A stretch of 64,000 nt of DNA from Natronorubrum daqingense. GTDB taxonomy: Archaea > Halobacteriota > Halobacteria > Halobacteriales > Natrialbaceae. The notes beneath the pieces are model-generated. The model was not told the DNA's origin and did no database searches. It worked only from the letters and a program-made list of their open reading frames with translations. Each line of letters begins with the position of its first letter. Position 1 is the first letter of the stretch. Of the stretch, positions 8,069 to 16,243 are shown one piece after another. A program made the position numbers and the translations under genes. The stretch is taken from contig NZ_CP019327.1 of assembly GCF_001971705.1 (NCBI RefSeq), positions 1,178,001-1,242,000 on the forward strand, read 5' to 3'.

Positions 8069-9538
8069 TCAGGATTCGTCCCGTCGACGCTTCGAGACCC
8101 GTTCCTCGCCCGTGTCCTCGGCGACGACTTCGTAGAGGACGGCTCGAGTGCCGTCCGATTTCGGGCGGAGAATCCGCCCGAGTCGCTGGGTGAACTCCCG
8201 TTCGCTCCCGCTGCCCGAGAGCACGACCGCGACGGAGGCGTCCGGCACGTCGACGCCTTCGTCGAGGACGTTCGAGGTGGCGATCCGCGTGTACGTCCCC
8301 TCGCGAAATCGCTCGAGGATTTCGCGCCGTTCCGCGGCCCCGCTCTGGTGGGTGATCGTCGGGATCAGGAAGCGTTCGCTGACGTCGTACGCGAGGTCGT
8401 TGTGGGCGGTGAAGACGATCGTTCGCTCGTCTCGGTGCTCGTCGAGGATCCCCTCGAGGGCCTCGAGTTTGGCGTCGCTACCGTACATGATCTCTCGAGC
8501 GCGCTGGCGCGCGAGCAGGGCCTCGCGGGCTTCGGGATCGCTCCCAGAGCGTTTGACGAGTTCTTGGTAGTCAGAACCTCGTTGCATCCGAATGTCGGAA
8601 CGGGCGAGGTAGTTCGTGAAGACTTCTTGCTTACGCTCGTACTCCTCGCGTTCTTCGGGCAGCAAGTCGACCTCGAGGCGTTTCACGTCGTAGTTGGCCA
8701 GGTGGTCGCCGGCCAACTCGTCGATATCGACGCGGTGGACGAGGGGACCGACGATGTCCGCGACGACCTCGTGGGCGTTATCGGGTCGCTCGAACGTCGC
8801 CGTCAATCCGAGGCGTGCGGGTGCGGCGAGCAGCTGAGCGATTTCACGGTAGCCCTCTCCGCCGAGGTGGTGGACCTCGTCGAAGACGACGAATCCGAAT
8901 CGATCACCCACAGAATCCGCCTTCAGGTACGCCGAGTCGTACGTCGAGACCGTGATCGCTTCGAGGCGTTGCTCGCCGCCCCCGAAGCGCCCGATGGGTT
9001 GATCGAACTCCGACTCGAGTTCTCGTTGCCACTGCTCGAGTAAGTCGATGGTCGGCACGACGACGAGTGTCGGAACCGAGAGCCGTTCGATCGCTTTCAA
9101 CCCGATGACGGTCTTTCCGCTTCCCGTGGGTAACTCGAGGACTCCCGCGGGAGCCTCCGCGGGTGTTGGCTCGGTGGCCGTCTCGCCAGCACTACTGTCG
9201 TCCCATCGGTCGGTCTCGAGCCACGCCTCGAGCGCCGTCCGTTGGTACGCTCGAAGCTCGTAGGCCGATTCCAGTGGTCGAAGTGATTCGAACGCGAGCA
9301 CCTCGTCGTCGACTCGTTCGGGGGTGTCCACGGCCTCGAGAACCGCAGTTCGGAGAACGGCGTATCGTCCCGCGGGAACGCGCCAGCCGTCGGTTCGCGG
9401 ATCCGCCTCGAGAGCGGGAACGGCCTCGGCAATCGTCCCGGGCGAGACGGACGCGTCGTCGAGGCCGTCGATCCGGACCGTTCCGTCCTCGTAGCGAAGG
9501 CGAATCTGGGTTGCCTCGTCGGTCGATGGCCGCGTCAC
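8069..9538 (-). CDS. XPB/Rad25-type DNA repair helicase
   Basis: This 489-residue SF2 helicase matches archaeal XPB. A damage-recognition-like N-terminal domain (1-90) precedes the helicase core. Walker A is LPTGSGKT (136-143), motif II is DEVH (220-223), motif V lies in ATSNVLDEGVDVPDA, and motif VI is QRLGRILRP. In other archaea XPB unwinds DNA together with the Bax1 nuclease, which is encoded on the same strand about 5.5 kb downstream here. The start is a GTG at 9538; no better ATG is in frame upstream. The gene is divergent from grpE, with a 181-base spacer. Confidence 0.9.
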   Translation of the reverse strand: MTRPSTDEATQIRLRYEDGTVRIDGLDDASVSPGTIAEAVPALEADPRTDGWRVPAGRYAVLRTAVLEAVDTPERVDDEVLAFESLRPLESAYELRAYQRTALEAWLETDRWDDSSAGETATEPTPAEAPAGVLELPTGSGKTVIGLKAIERLSVPTLVVVPTIDLLEQWQRELESEFDQPIGRFGGGEQRLEAITVSTYDSAYLKADSVGDRFGFVVFDEVHHLGGEGYREIAQLLAAPARLGLTATFERPDNAHEVVADIVGPLVHRVDIDELAGDHLANYDVKRLEVDLLPEEREEYERKQEVFTNYLARSDIRMQRGSDYQELVKRSGSDPEAREALLARQRAREIMYGSDAKLEALEGILDEHRDERTIVFTAHNDLAYDVSERFLIPTITHQSGAAERREILERFREGTYTRIATSNVLDEGVDVPDASVAVVLSGSGSEREFTQRLGRILRPKSDGTRAVLYEVVAEDTGEERVSKRRRDES

Positions 9539-9690
9539 ACCGTGGTGGTAGCCATTGGGTCAGCAAAAAACAGGTGGTCCCCGAACGCTCACTCGAGGAG
9601 GCTCGAGTGGGTGGCCGTCAACGGCTGTCGACCTCGCGTACTCCGTTCGACGGCGACCGACCGATCGGGACCAGACGGCGACCTCAATCC

Positions 9691-9698
9691 TTTTATTA
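9691..9698 (+). promoter_or_regulatory. TATA-like box of grpE
   Basis: TTTTATTA lies 22-29 bases before the grpE ATG, the spacing expected for an archaeal TATA box driving a leaderless or near-leaderless transcript. Confidence 0.55.
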
Positions 9699-9719
9699 CC
9701 AGTGTTCCTTGACTGGCAC

Positions 9720-10835
9720 ATGAGCGAAGACGAGGGTACGAACACGACCGCCCAGGGAGTCTCGTCCGAGGACCATCCCGAGGACGGCGACGCCGCGACG
9801 AGGGGTGCGGAGGAATCGGACGCCGAACCTGCCCCGCCCGCCGACACCGAATCGGAGCGGACCGAGGGTGCGACCGACGCGACGGCACACACGTCTGCGA
9901 ACGATGTGGAGCCCCGGACGACGCCGGAAACGAGCGAGGACATCCAACAACTCCTCGAGCAACTCTCCGAGTACGACGAGGACGTCGCCCAGCAGGTCAA
10001 TTCGATCGTCGAGGAGGCGCGAGACCTCAACGCAACGGTCACGAACCAGCGCGAAGAACTCGAGGATCTCTCCGAGCGCGTCACCGAGCAGGCCGACACT
10101 ATCGAGGAACTCAGAGCGGAACTCGAGGCCCGCGGCGAGAAACTCGAGGAGTACGAAGCGACCGAAGAGGATCTAAAGAGCCGACTCAAGCGCAAACAGG
10201 CCGACTTTCAAAACTACAAGAAGCGGGCCAAAAAGCGCCAACAACAGATCAAGGACCGAGCGACGGAGGACCTCGTCGAACGGCTCATCGGCGTTCGAGA
10301 CAACATGAAACGCGCGCTCGAGGAGGAAAGCGACGATACTGACAGCCTGCGCGAGGGTATCGAGATGACGATGCGCGAGTTCGACCGCATCCTCGAGGAC
10401 GAGAACGTTTCAGAGATCGATCCCGACCCCGGAACCGAAAGCGACCCACAGCGCCACGAAGTCATGATGCGCGTCGACAGCGACCAGCCCGAGGGCACTA
10501 TCGCCGACGTCTACACGCCCGGCTACGAGATGGGCGATAAAGTCATCCAGAACGCACAGGTTACCGTCTCGAACGGCGAACTCGAGGATCTCGATGACGA
10601 CTCGAGTGAGGACGGCGCGGGCGAGCAATCAGACTCCGATGGCGACGATACGGCCGACTCGACTTCAGAGACGGACGGCGACACCGGCGAGGACGCTGGT
10701 GCAACGGCGGTCGACGACGCAGGCGACGGTAATAGCGGTGACGGAGACGACGCGGGCGACGGTGGAGAAGCCATCGAACTCGGTGGTGAGGTCGAAACCG
10801 ACGCGGATAGTCGGTCGGCAGCGAGCGAGGAGTAG
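9720..10835 (+). CDS. grpE: GrpE nucleotide exchange factor with long acidic tails
   Basis: GrpE releases ADP from DnaK. The core is clear: a long heptad-rich coiled coil (about 80-200, with LKRKQADFQNYKKRAKKR) and the beta-wing domain with EVMMRVDSDQPEGTI and the usual C-terminal VIQNAQVTVSNG. The protein is 371 residues long, nearly twice the usual 180-210. The extra length is an acidic N-terminal region of about 70 residues and a C-terminal tail of about 85 residues made mostly of Asp, Glu, Gly, Ser and Thr. I chose the ATG at 9720 because it follows a well-placed TATA box. dnaK follows 201 bases downstream with its own promoter. Confidence 0.93.
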   Translation: MSEDEGTNTTAQGVSSEDHPEDGDAATRGAEESDAEPAPPADTESERTEGATDATAHTSANDVEPRTTPETSEDIQQLLEQLSEYDEDVAQQVNSIVEEARDLNATVTNQREELEDLSERVTEQADTIEELRAELEARGEKLEEYEATEEDLKSRLKRKQADFQNYKKRAKKRQQQIKDRATEDLVERLIGVRDNMKRALEEESDDTDSLREGIEMTMREFDRILEDENVSEIDPDPGTESDPQRHEVMMRVDSDQPEGTIADVYTPGYEMGDKVIQNAQVTVSNGELEDLDDDSSEDGAGEQSDSDGDDTADSTSETDGDTGEDAGATAVDDAGDGNSGDGDDAGDGGEAIELGGEVETDADSRSAASEE

Positions 10836-11003
10836 TTCGATCCTTCTTCCCTCGGACGTCGGGGATCATTGACAGGTCCGCCGACGATCGTTCGGATAGT
10901 GTACTCGCATAGTGTCATCGAGATCCGCGAGAGTACGCTCGGTAGAGGGCGTGTGGCGGGGATATTCGCCATTTAATTCGACTCGAGAAAGTGCCTAGTA
11001 ACC

Positions 11004-11010
11004 TTTAAAA
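11004..11010 (+). promoter_or_regulatory. TATA-like box of dnaK
   Basis: TTTAAAA is 27-33 bases upstream of the dnaK ATG, in an otherwise GC-rich spacer. This indicates that dnaK has its own promoter besides any read-through from grpE. Confidence 0.6.
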
Positions 11011-11036
11011 CAAAGTGCGCACAATAGCCGTCCACG

Positions 11037-12971
11037 ATGGCGAGCAACAAAATTCTCGGTATTGACCTCGGAACGACGAACAGCGCGTTCGCGGTGATGG
11101 AAGGCGGCGATCCGGAGATCATCGTCAACGCGGAAGGTGAACGAACGACGCCGTCCGTCGTCGCGTTCACGGACGACGACGAGCGCCTCGTCGGCAAACC
11201 CGCGAAGAATCAGGCGATTCAAAACCCAGAAAAGACGATCGCCTCGATCAAGCGCCACATCGGCGAGGACGACTACACCGTCGAGATCGACGACGAGGAG
11301 TACACCCCCGAACAGATTTCGGCGATGATCCTCCAGAAGATCAAACGCGACGCAGAAGAGTACCTCGGCGACGAGGTCGAGAAGGCCGTCATCACGGTCC
11401 CTGCGTACTTCTCGGACCGACAGCGACAGGCGACCAAAGACGCCGGCGAAATCGCCGGGTTCGAAGTCGAACGGATCATCAACGAGCCGACGGCCGCGTC
11501 GATGGCCTACGGCCTCGACGACGACTCCGACCAGACCGTTCTGGTTTACGACCTCGGCGGCGGAACGTTCGACGTTTCGATTCTCGACCTCGGCGGCGGG
11601 GTCTACGAGGTCGTCGCGACCAACGGGGACAACGACCTCGGCGGCGACGACTGGGACGAGGCCATCATCGACTGGCTCGCGGAGGAGTTCGAAGCCGAAA
11701 ACGGCGTCGACCTCCGGGAGGACCGTCAGGCCCTCCAGCGACTCAAAGACGCCGCGGAGGAAGCGAAGATCGAACTCTCGAGTCGAAAGGAGACCGAGAT
11801 CAACCTGCCGTTCATCACGGCAACCGACGACGGCCCGATCCACCTCGAGGAATCGCTTACGCGCGCAAAGTTCGAGTCGCTCACCAGCGACCTCATCGAG
11901 CGCACCGTCGAGCCGACCGAGCAGGCGCTCGAGGACGCGGGCTACGAGAAAGACGACATCGACGAGGTGCTCCTCGTCGGTGGCTCGACGCGGATGCCAC
12001 AGGTCGGCGAGAAGGTCGAGGAGCTAACCGGCAAGGAGCCCCAGAAGAACGTCAACCCCGACGAGGCCGTTTCGCTGGGCGCGGCGATTCAGGGCGGCGT
12101 CCTCGGCGGCGAAGTCGACGACATCGTTCTGCTCGACGTGACGCCGCTCAGCCTCGGTATCGAGGTCAAGGGTGGCCTCTTCGAGCGACTCATCGAGAAG
12201 AACACGACGATTCCAACCGAAGAGTCGAAGATCTTCACCACGGCGGCGGACAACCAGACCTCCGTCCAGGTCCGGGTCTTCCAGGGTGAGCGCGAACTCG
12301 CACAGAAAAACGAGATGCTCGGCGAGTTCCACCTGAGTGGCATCCCGCCAGCCCCCGCCGGAACGCCACAGATCGAAGTCATGTTCTCCATCGACGAGAA
12401 CGGCATCGTCAACGTGAGCGCGGAGGACAAGGGCAGCGGCGAGAGCGAGGAGATCACTATCGAAGGCGGTGCCGGCCTCTCCGACGCCGAAATCGACAAG
12501 ATGCAAGAAGAAGCCGAGCAACACGCCGAAGAGGACAAGAAGAAACGCGAACGGATCGAGGCCCGAAACACGGCCGAAGCCACGATCCAGCGAGCCGAGA
12601 CGCTCCTCGAGGAGAACGACGAGGAAGTCGACGACGACCTTCGAAGCGACATCGAAGCCGCAATCGACGACCTCGAGGAAACTATCGACGACACGGATGC
12701 GGACGCCGAGGACATCGAGGCGGCGACCGAGACCCTGAGCACGGAACTACAGGAGATCGGCAAGCAGATGTACCAAGATGCCGGTGCTGCGGGCGCTGGC
12801 GCTGGAGCTGGCGGTGCTGCCGGAGCTGGAGCCGCAGGCGGCGCAGCAGGCGCAGGTCCCGGTGGTATGGGCGGTGGCCCGAACCCGGGTCCTGGCGGCG
12901 CTGCAGCGGATGGCGAGGATGAGGAGTTCGTCGACGCCGACTTCGAAGACGTTGACGAAGACGAGGACTGA
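11037..12971 (+). CDS. dnaK: Molecular chaperone DnaK (Hsp70)
   Basis: The 644-residue protein is a full Hsp70. The ATPase domain has the phosphate-1 loop [10 protein letters not shown] (7-16), the [12 protein letters not shown] phosphate-2 loop, and the adenosine motif [12 protein letters not shown]. The substrate-binding domain and helical lid follow. The C-terminus has a Gly-Ala-rich linker (about 583-622) and a very acidic end ([16 protein letters not shown]). It works with GrpE just upstream and DnaJ just downstream. A short perfect stem (GACGAAGAC / GTCTTCGTC) straddles the stop codon. Only mesophilic archaea carry this set, usually explained by old transfer from bacteria. Confidence 0.97.
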   Translation: MASNKILGIDLGTTNSAFAVMEGGDPEIIVNAEGERTTPSVVAFTDDDERLVGKPAKNQAIQNPEKTIASIKRHIGEDDYTVEIDDEEYTPEQISAMILQKIKRDAEEYLGDEVEKAVITVPAYFSDRQRQATKDAGEIAGFEVERIINEPTAASMAYGLDDDSDQTVLVYDLGGGTFDVSILDLGGGVYEVVATNGDNDLGGDDWDEAIIDWLAEEFEAENGVDLREDRQALQRLKDAAEEAKIELSSRKETEINLPFITATDDGPIHLEESLTRAKFESLTSDLIERTVEPTEQALEDAGYEKDDIDEVLLVGGSTRMPQVGEKVEELTGKEPQKNVNPDEAVSLGAAIQGGVLGGEVDDIVLLDVTPLSLGIEVKGGLFERLIEKNTTIPTEESKIFTTAADNQTSVQVRVFQGERELAQKNEMLGEFHLSGIPPAPAGTPQIEVMFSIDENGIVNVSAEDKGSGESEEITIEGGAGLSDAEIDKMQEEAEQHAEEDKKKRERIEARNTAEATIQRAETLLEENDEEVDDDLRSDIEAAIDDLEETIDDTDADAEDIEAATETLSTELQEIGKQMYQDAGAAGAGAGAGGAAGAGAAGGAAGAGPGGMGGGPNPGPGGAAADGEDEEFVDADFEDVDEDED

Positions 12972-12988
12972 AAGGACGAGTCTTCGTC
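12954..12988 (+). terminator. Hairpin across the dnaK stop codon
   Basis: GACGAAGAC (12954-12962) and GTCTTCGTC (12980-12988) form a perfect 9-bp stem with a 17-base loop that contains the TGA of dnaK. It lacks a following T run, so it may stabilise or attenuate the transcript rather than end it. Confidence 0.35.
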
Positions 12989-13235
12989 TGCCAGCGAATC
13001 TTCGATTCGCACTGTTGACGAAAACGACGAAGACTGAGTCGTCTTCTTGGGCTTGGAAGACGAGCAGAGTGAGTCTTCCGTAGTTTCGAACACGAACGCG
13101 GTGAGTGTTCGAATCCGACGAGAACGAGGGTATCGAGTTACTCGTCGCTTCGAAAAGTGAGTGATGCGAACGTTTCGAAGAGGACGAAGTGATGTCTCTG
13201 CGGTCGAAGTGCAAGCGCTGCACCCGCGAGCGGTG

Positions 13236-13370
13236 CGCGGTTCGGAGCAGCGCGAGAACCGCGAGAATCCGAACGGGCGCAACGCGCCCGTGAAGGAGCG
13301 AGCGGCCTTTTAGCGTAGATTTTTGCGCCGAGTGGTTCCTCGCTTCGCGAGGAATCCTGAGGCGCAAAAA
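13236..13370 (+). other. Cluster of perfect hairpins in the 455-base dnaK-dnaJ spacer
   Basis: The spacer 12972-13426 has no convincing gene. It holds three strong inverted repeats in a row: CGCGGTTC/GAACCGCG (13236-13243 and 13256-13263), ACGGGCGC-AAC-GCGCCCGT (13273-13291), and a two-tier stem in which TTTTTGCGCC (13320-13329) pairs with GGCGCAAAAA (13361-13370) around an inner TTCCTCGC-TTC-GCGAGGAA hairpin (13336-13354). Such compact structure suggests a transcribed RNA element, or a member of an intergenic repeat family. Its T-rich and A-rich flanks would allow termination in either direction. Confidence 0.6.
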
Positions 13371-13426
13371 GGTACTGCCGGAACGTTCGTTTCAAGTGTC
13401 TCAACCGACTATCGGTCGAACAACGC

Positions 13427-14596
13427 ATGAGCGAGGACTTCTACGATGTACTCGGTGTGAGTTCTGACGCCTCCGCCGAGGAGATCAAGCAGGCGTACCG
13501 GACGAAGGCCACGGAGTATCATCCGGACGTCAGCGACGACCCCGACGCCGAGGAGAAGTTCAAGAAGATTCAGAAGGCAAAGCAAGTCCTCACGGACGAA
13601 GACAAACGATCGGCCTACGACAGAATGGGCCACGACCGCTTCGAACAAGCCGAAAAGCACGGCTTCGACGCGGGTGATGCCGGCGCTGGCGGCATGGGTG
13701 GCGGGCCGTTCGGCGGCATGGGCGGCGGTGGCGGCATGGGCGGTGGCGGACTCGGCGACATCTTCGAGCAAGTCTTCGGCGGCGGTGGCGGTGGTGGCCG
13801 CGGGCGTCGCCGGCCGCGGAAGGGGCGCGACCTTCGAACCGAACTCGAGATCGACCTCGAGGAAGCGTACGAGGGGGCCCAGAAGCAGTTTTCCGTTCAC
13901 CGACCGGAGGAGTGTGAGACCTGTTCGGGTGCGGGCCACCCGCCCGACGCGGACTCGCGAACGTGTCCGGAGTGTCAGGGTCAAGGGCAGGTAACGCAGG
14001 TCCAACAGACGCCGCTGGGTCGCGTCCAACAGACGACGACGTGCCAGCGCTGTGAGGGCGACGGAACGATCTATTCGGAGGAATGTGGCGACTGTCGAGG
14101 CGAGGGCTACGTGCGCAACGAAGCCACGTTGACCATCGACATCCCTGCGGGCATTCAGGAAGGCCAGACGCTTCGAATGGAAGGCGAAGGTGCGCCGAGC
14201 CCAGAAGGGGGTCGCCACGGCGACTTGCTCATCGACGTCCGCGTTCGCGAGCACGAGGAGTTCGAGCGCGACGGTAACGACCTACAGTATCGCCTCGCGA
14301 TTTCGTTCCCGCAGGCGACGTTCGGCGACACCGTCGAAGTGCCGACACTCGACGGGGCGGCGGAGTTCGAGATTCCGAGCGGAACGCAAAGCGGCGAAAC
14401 CTTCCGACTCGAGGGCAAGGGCATGCCGCGACTCCGTCGGCGCGGGCAGGGCGACCTCTTCGTGCAGGTGCAAATCGTCACCCCCGAGAGTCTCAACGGC
14501 GAGCAACGCGAGGCGCTCGAGGCGTTCGCCGAGGCCGGCGGCGACGAGATCGAGGTCGCGGACGGCTTCTTCGAGAAGATCAAACGGGCGTTCTAA
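13427..14596 (+). CDS. dnaJ: Molecular chaperone DnaJ (Hsp40, type I)
   Basis: All type I domains are present in 389 residues. The J domain has its HPD at 32-34, and a Gly/Met-rich linker covers about 82-125. Four CxxCxGxG zinc repeats are at 163-170, 180-187, 206-213 and 220-227. Two C-terminal beta domains with client-binding surfaces end at FEKIKRAF. It stimulates DnaK ATPase and delivers clients. It follows dnaK after a 455-base structured spacer, so it probably has separate control. Confidence 0.97.
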   Translation: MSEDFYDVLGVSSDASAEEIKQAYRTKATEYHPDVSDDPDAEEKFKKIQKAKQVLTDEDKRSAYDRMGHDRFEQAEKHGFDAGDAGAGGMGGGPFGGMGGGGGMGGGGLGDIFEQVFGGGGGGGRGRRRPRKGRDLRTELEIDLEEAYEGAQKQFSVHRPEECETCSGAGHPPDADSRTCPECQGQGQVTQVQQTPLGRVQQTTTCQRCEGDGTIYSEECGDCRGEGYVRNEATLTIDIPAGIQEGQTLRMEGEGAPSPEGGRHGDLLIDVRVREHEEFERDGNDLQYRLAISFPQATFGDTVEVPTLDGAAEFEIPSGTQSGETFRLEGKGMPRLRRRGQGDLFVQVQIVTPESLNGEQREALEAFAEAGGDEIEVADGFFEKIKRAF

Positions 14597-14695
14597 CTGT
14601 TTATTTCCTCGCTCGAGTGGAGCCAGCGGGCACAGTATCGACGTCGCGCGCCGCGAGTCGGCGCGCTTTTTTCGACCGGGTGCACAGACACGGGT

Positions 14696-15451
14696 ATGAA
14701 TGCGGCGACAGTCGACGAACTCTTGACGCGCGACCGTCGGGACGACCGGACGGCGCTCGAGGACGCGACGGGGCGGCCGTTCGACTACCACTGGGTGTGT
14801 ACGACGGCCTGGCAATCCGGAAACTTCCTTCGCCACGCGGGGGTTCGAAACGGCGTCACCGTCGGCGTCGTCGGCGACGGCCCGCTGGCCCTGCTCGCCT
14901 TCTTCGGAACGACGCTGCTCGAGGGGGCGACACGGTTCGAGCCGCCGGCCGACCTGACTGACGAGGAGGACTTTCGCGCGCTCGTCGCGCCCGTCGACGA
15001 CCTCGAGTCGGGCGAGTACGCCCTCCCCCGTGGGGCCCAGCGCGTCGGCTACGGCGCGAAACCCGAGGAGCCTGACATCCACCACTTCGACGCCGGCGTC
15101 TGGACGGAGAATCCGTCGTTCCCGCCGCTGGACGTCGATCCGGAGACGGAGATTCTGACGGACGGCGAGCGAACCGTGAGCCACGGCGAGGTGCTCGAGG
15201 CCGCCGAAGACGTCGTTTCGGCGTCCGGGCTCGAGGCGGGTGAGCGCGTCGTCGTCCGAAATCCACTTTCGGACCTCGAGACCGTCGTTGCCGGCGTCGT
15301 TGCGCCGCTGCTAGTCGGCGGGACCGTCGTTCTCACCGACGCTGAAGGGACCGAGGGGGATTCCAACGAGGCCCGTGGAGAGTACGCCGTCTCGAGTAGT
15401 CCGGTCCCCGAATCGACCCGAATCGATCCTGCCGAGGTACGGATTTCGTAA
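14696..15451 (+). CDS. Orphan adenylation-domain-like protein (truncated ANL-type fold), haloarchaeal
   Basis: This 251-residue protein resembles only part of an acyl-CoA synthetase/AMP-ligase N-domain. A segment near 170-220 (TDGERTVSHGEVLEAAEDV, then LEAGERVVVRNPLSDLETVVAGVVAPLLVGGTVVL) follows the order of the entry strand and helix region of AMP-binding enzymes. The phosphate-binding SGTTG-type loop, the YGxTE motif and the C-terminal domain are missing. It is therefore probably not a ligase by itself. Codon use looks like its neighbours, so it is not obvious decay. Function is unknown; a scaffold or ligand-binding derivative is possible. Confidence 0.5.
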   Translation: MNAATVDELLTRDRRDDRTALEDATGRPFDYHWVCTTAWQSGNFLRHAGVRNGVTVGVVGDGPLALLAFFGTTLLEGATRFEPPADLTDEEDFRALVAPVDDLESGEYALPRGAQRVGYGAKPEEPDIHHFDAGVWTENPSFPPLDVDPETEILTDGERTVSHGEVLEAAEDVVSASGLEAGERVVVRNPLSDLETVVAGVVAPLLVGGTVVLTDAEGTEGDSNEARGEYAVSSSPVPESTRIDPAEVRIS

Positions 15452-15535
15452 TCCCTCGAGTGCGTCAGTGCAGACGTGACCGGCATTCGAGTCGAAGAGC
15501 GATCCGTTTTTGGAGGGTATCCACCAATCGGCAGT

Positions 15536-16081
15536 ATGGAAAAGCTCGTCGCGTCGCTCGACGACGCACCGATTATCGACAAGGACGGCTACGAGTACTT
15601 GGTGCATCCGATCAGTAACGGCGTGCCGATGCTCGAGCCGGCTCTCTTGCGCGAGGTCGTTATCGAAGTCATGCAGACGGCCGATCTGGACGTCGACAAG
15701 ATCGTCGCTCCCGAGGCGATGGGAATTCACCTCGCAACGGCGCTCTCGCTCCAGACCGATATCCCCCTCGTCGTAATCCGCAAACGACCGTACGGTCTCG
15801 AGGGCGAGGTGTCCTTGCACCAGCAGACGGGCTACTCGGAGTCGGAGATGTACATCAACGACGTCGAGTCGGGTGATCGCGTCGTGGTCGTCGACGACAT
15901 GCTCTCGACGGGCGGCACGCTGGCGTCGATCTGCACCGCACTGGACGACATCGGGGCCGACATATCCGACATCGTCGTCGTCATGCGGAAAGTCGGTCCG
16001 TCGGCGCTCGATGAGACGCAATTCGAGGCGACGAGCCTACTCGATATCACCGTCGAAGACGGCGACGTGACCGTCCACTGA
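15536..16081 (+). CDS. hpt: Purine phosphoribosyltransferase (hypoxanthine/adenine type)
   Basis: This 181-residue type I phosphoribosyltransferase joins a purine base to PRPP to make the nucleotide. The PRPP loop is clear in [13 protein letters not shown], and the hood region has [16 protein letters not shown] and VVIRKRPYG, as in archaeal HPRT/APRT-like enzymes. The ATG at 15536 is preferred over upstream in-frame GTG codons because it agrees with family length. An NCS2 nucleobase permease is encoded 162 bases downstream on the same strand, so the two likely form a uptake-and-salvage pair. Exact base preference (hypoxanthine, guanine or adenine) cannot be read from sequence. Confidence 0.88.
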   Translation: MEKLVASLDDAPIIDKDGYEYLVHPISNGVPMLEPALLREVVIEVMQTADLDVDKIVAPEAMGIHLATALSLQTDIPLVVIRKRPYGLEGEVSLHQQTGYSESEMYINDVESGDRVVVVDDMLSTGGTLASICTALDDIGADISDIVVVMRKVGPSALDETQFEATSLLDITVEDGDVTVH

Positions 16082-16144
16082 GTTGTTTCTCTCGGTACTC
16101 AAATCGACGCTCCATCTAACCGTTCCAGCGTTGCGAACCAGGTT

Positions 16145-16219
16145 GTTGTACACATACTTGCATACTATGGTGTGGTTAGTGGGGTAGTATGGGCGCATAT
16201 ACGAGATTTTTTGTACAAC
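16145..16219 (+). promoter_or_regulatory. Inverted GTTGTACA pair upstream of the permease
   Basis: GTTGTACA (16145-16152) and its complement TGTACAAC (16212-16219) bracket a 59-base AT-richer stretch that must contain the permease promoter. The outer copy ends 24 bases before the ATG. The symmetry suggests operators for a dimeric regulator, perhaps responding to purines; no regulator is encoded beside it. Confidence 0.4.
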
Positions 16220-16243
16220 GACTCGCAACCGAGCGAGTATACT

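Noticed and set aside
8015-9043. A 342-residue plus-strand frame opposite XPB
   Set aside because: It is antisense to the helicase core; its sequence has no family and the helicase motifs on the other strand are intact.
13236-13370. Possible CRISPR array in the dnaK-dnaJ spacer
   Set aside because: The repeats are inverted and unlike one another, with no regular spacers.
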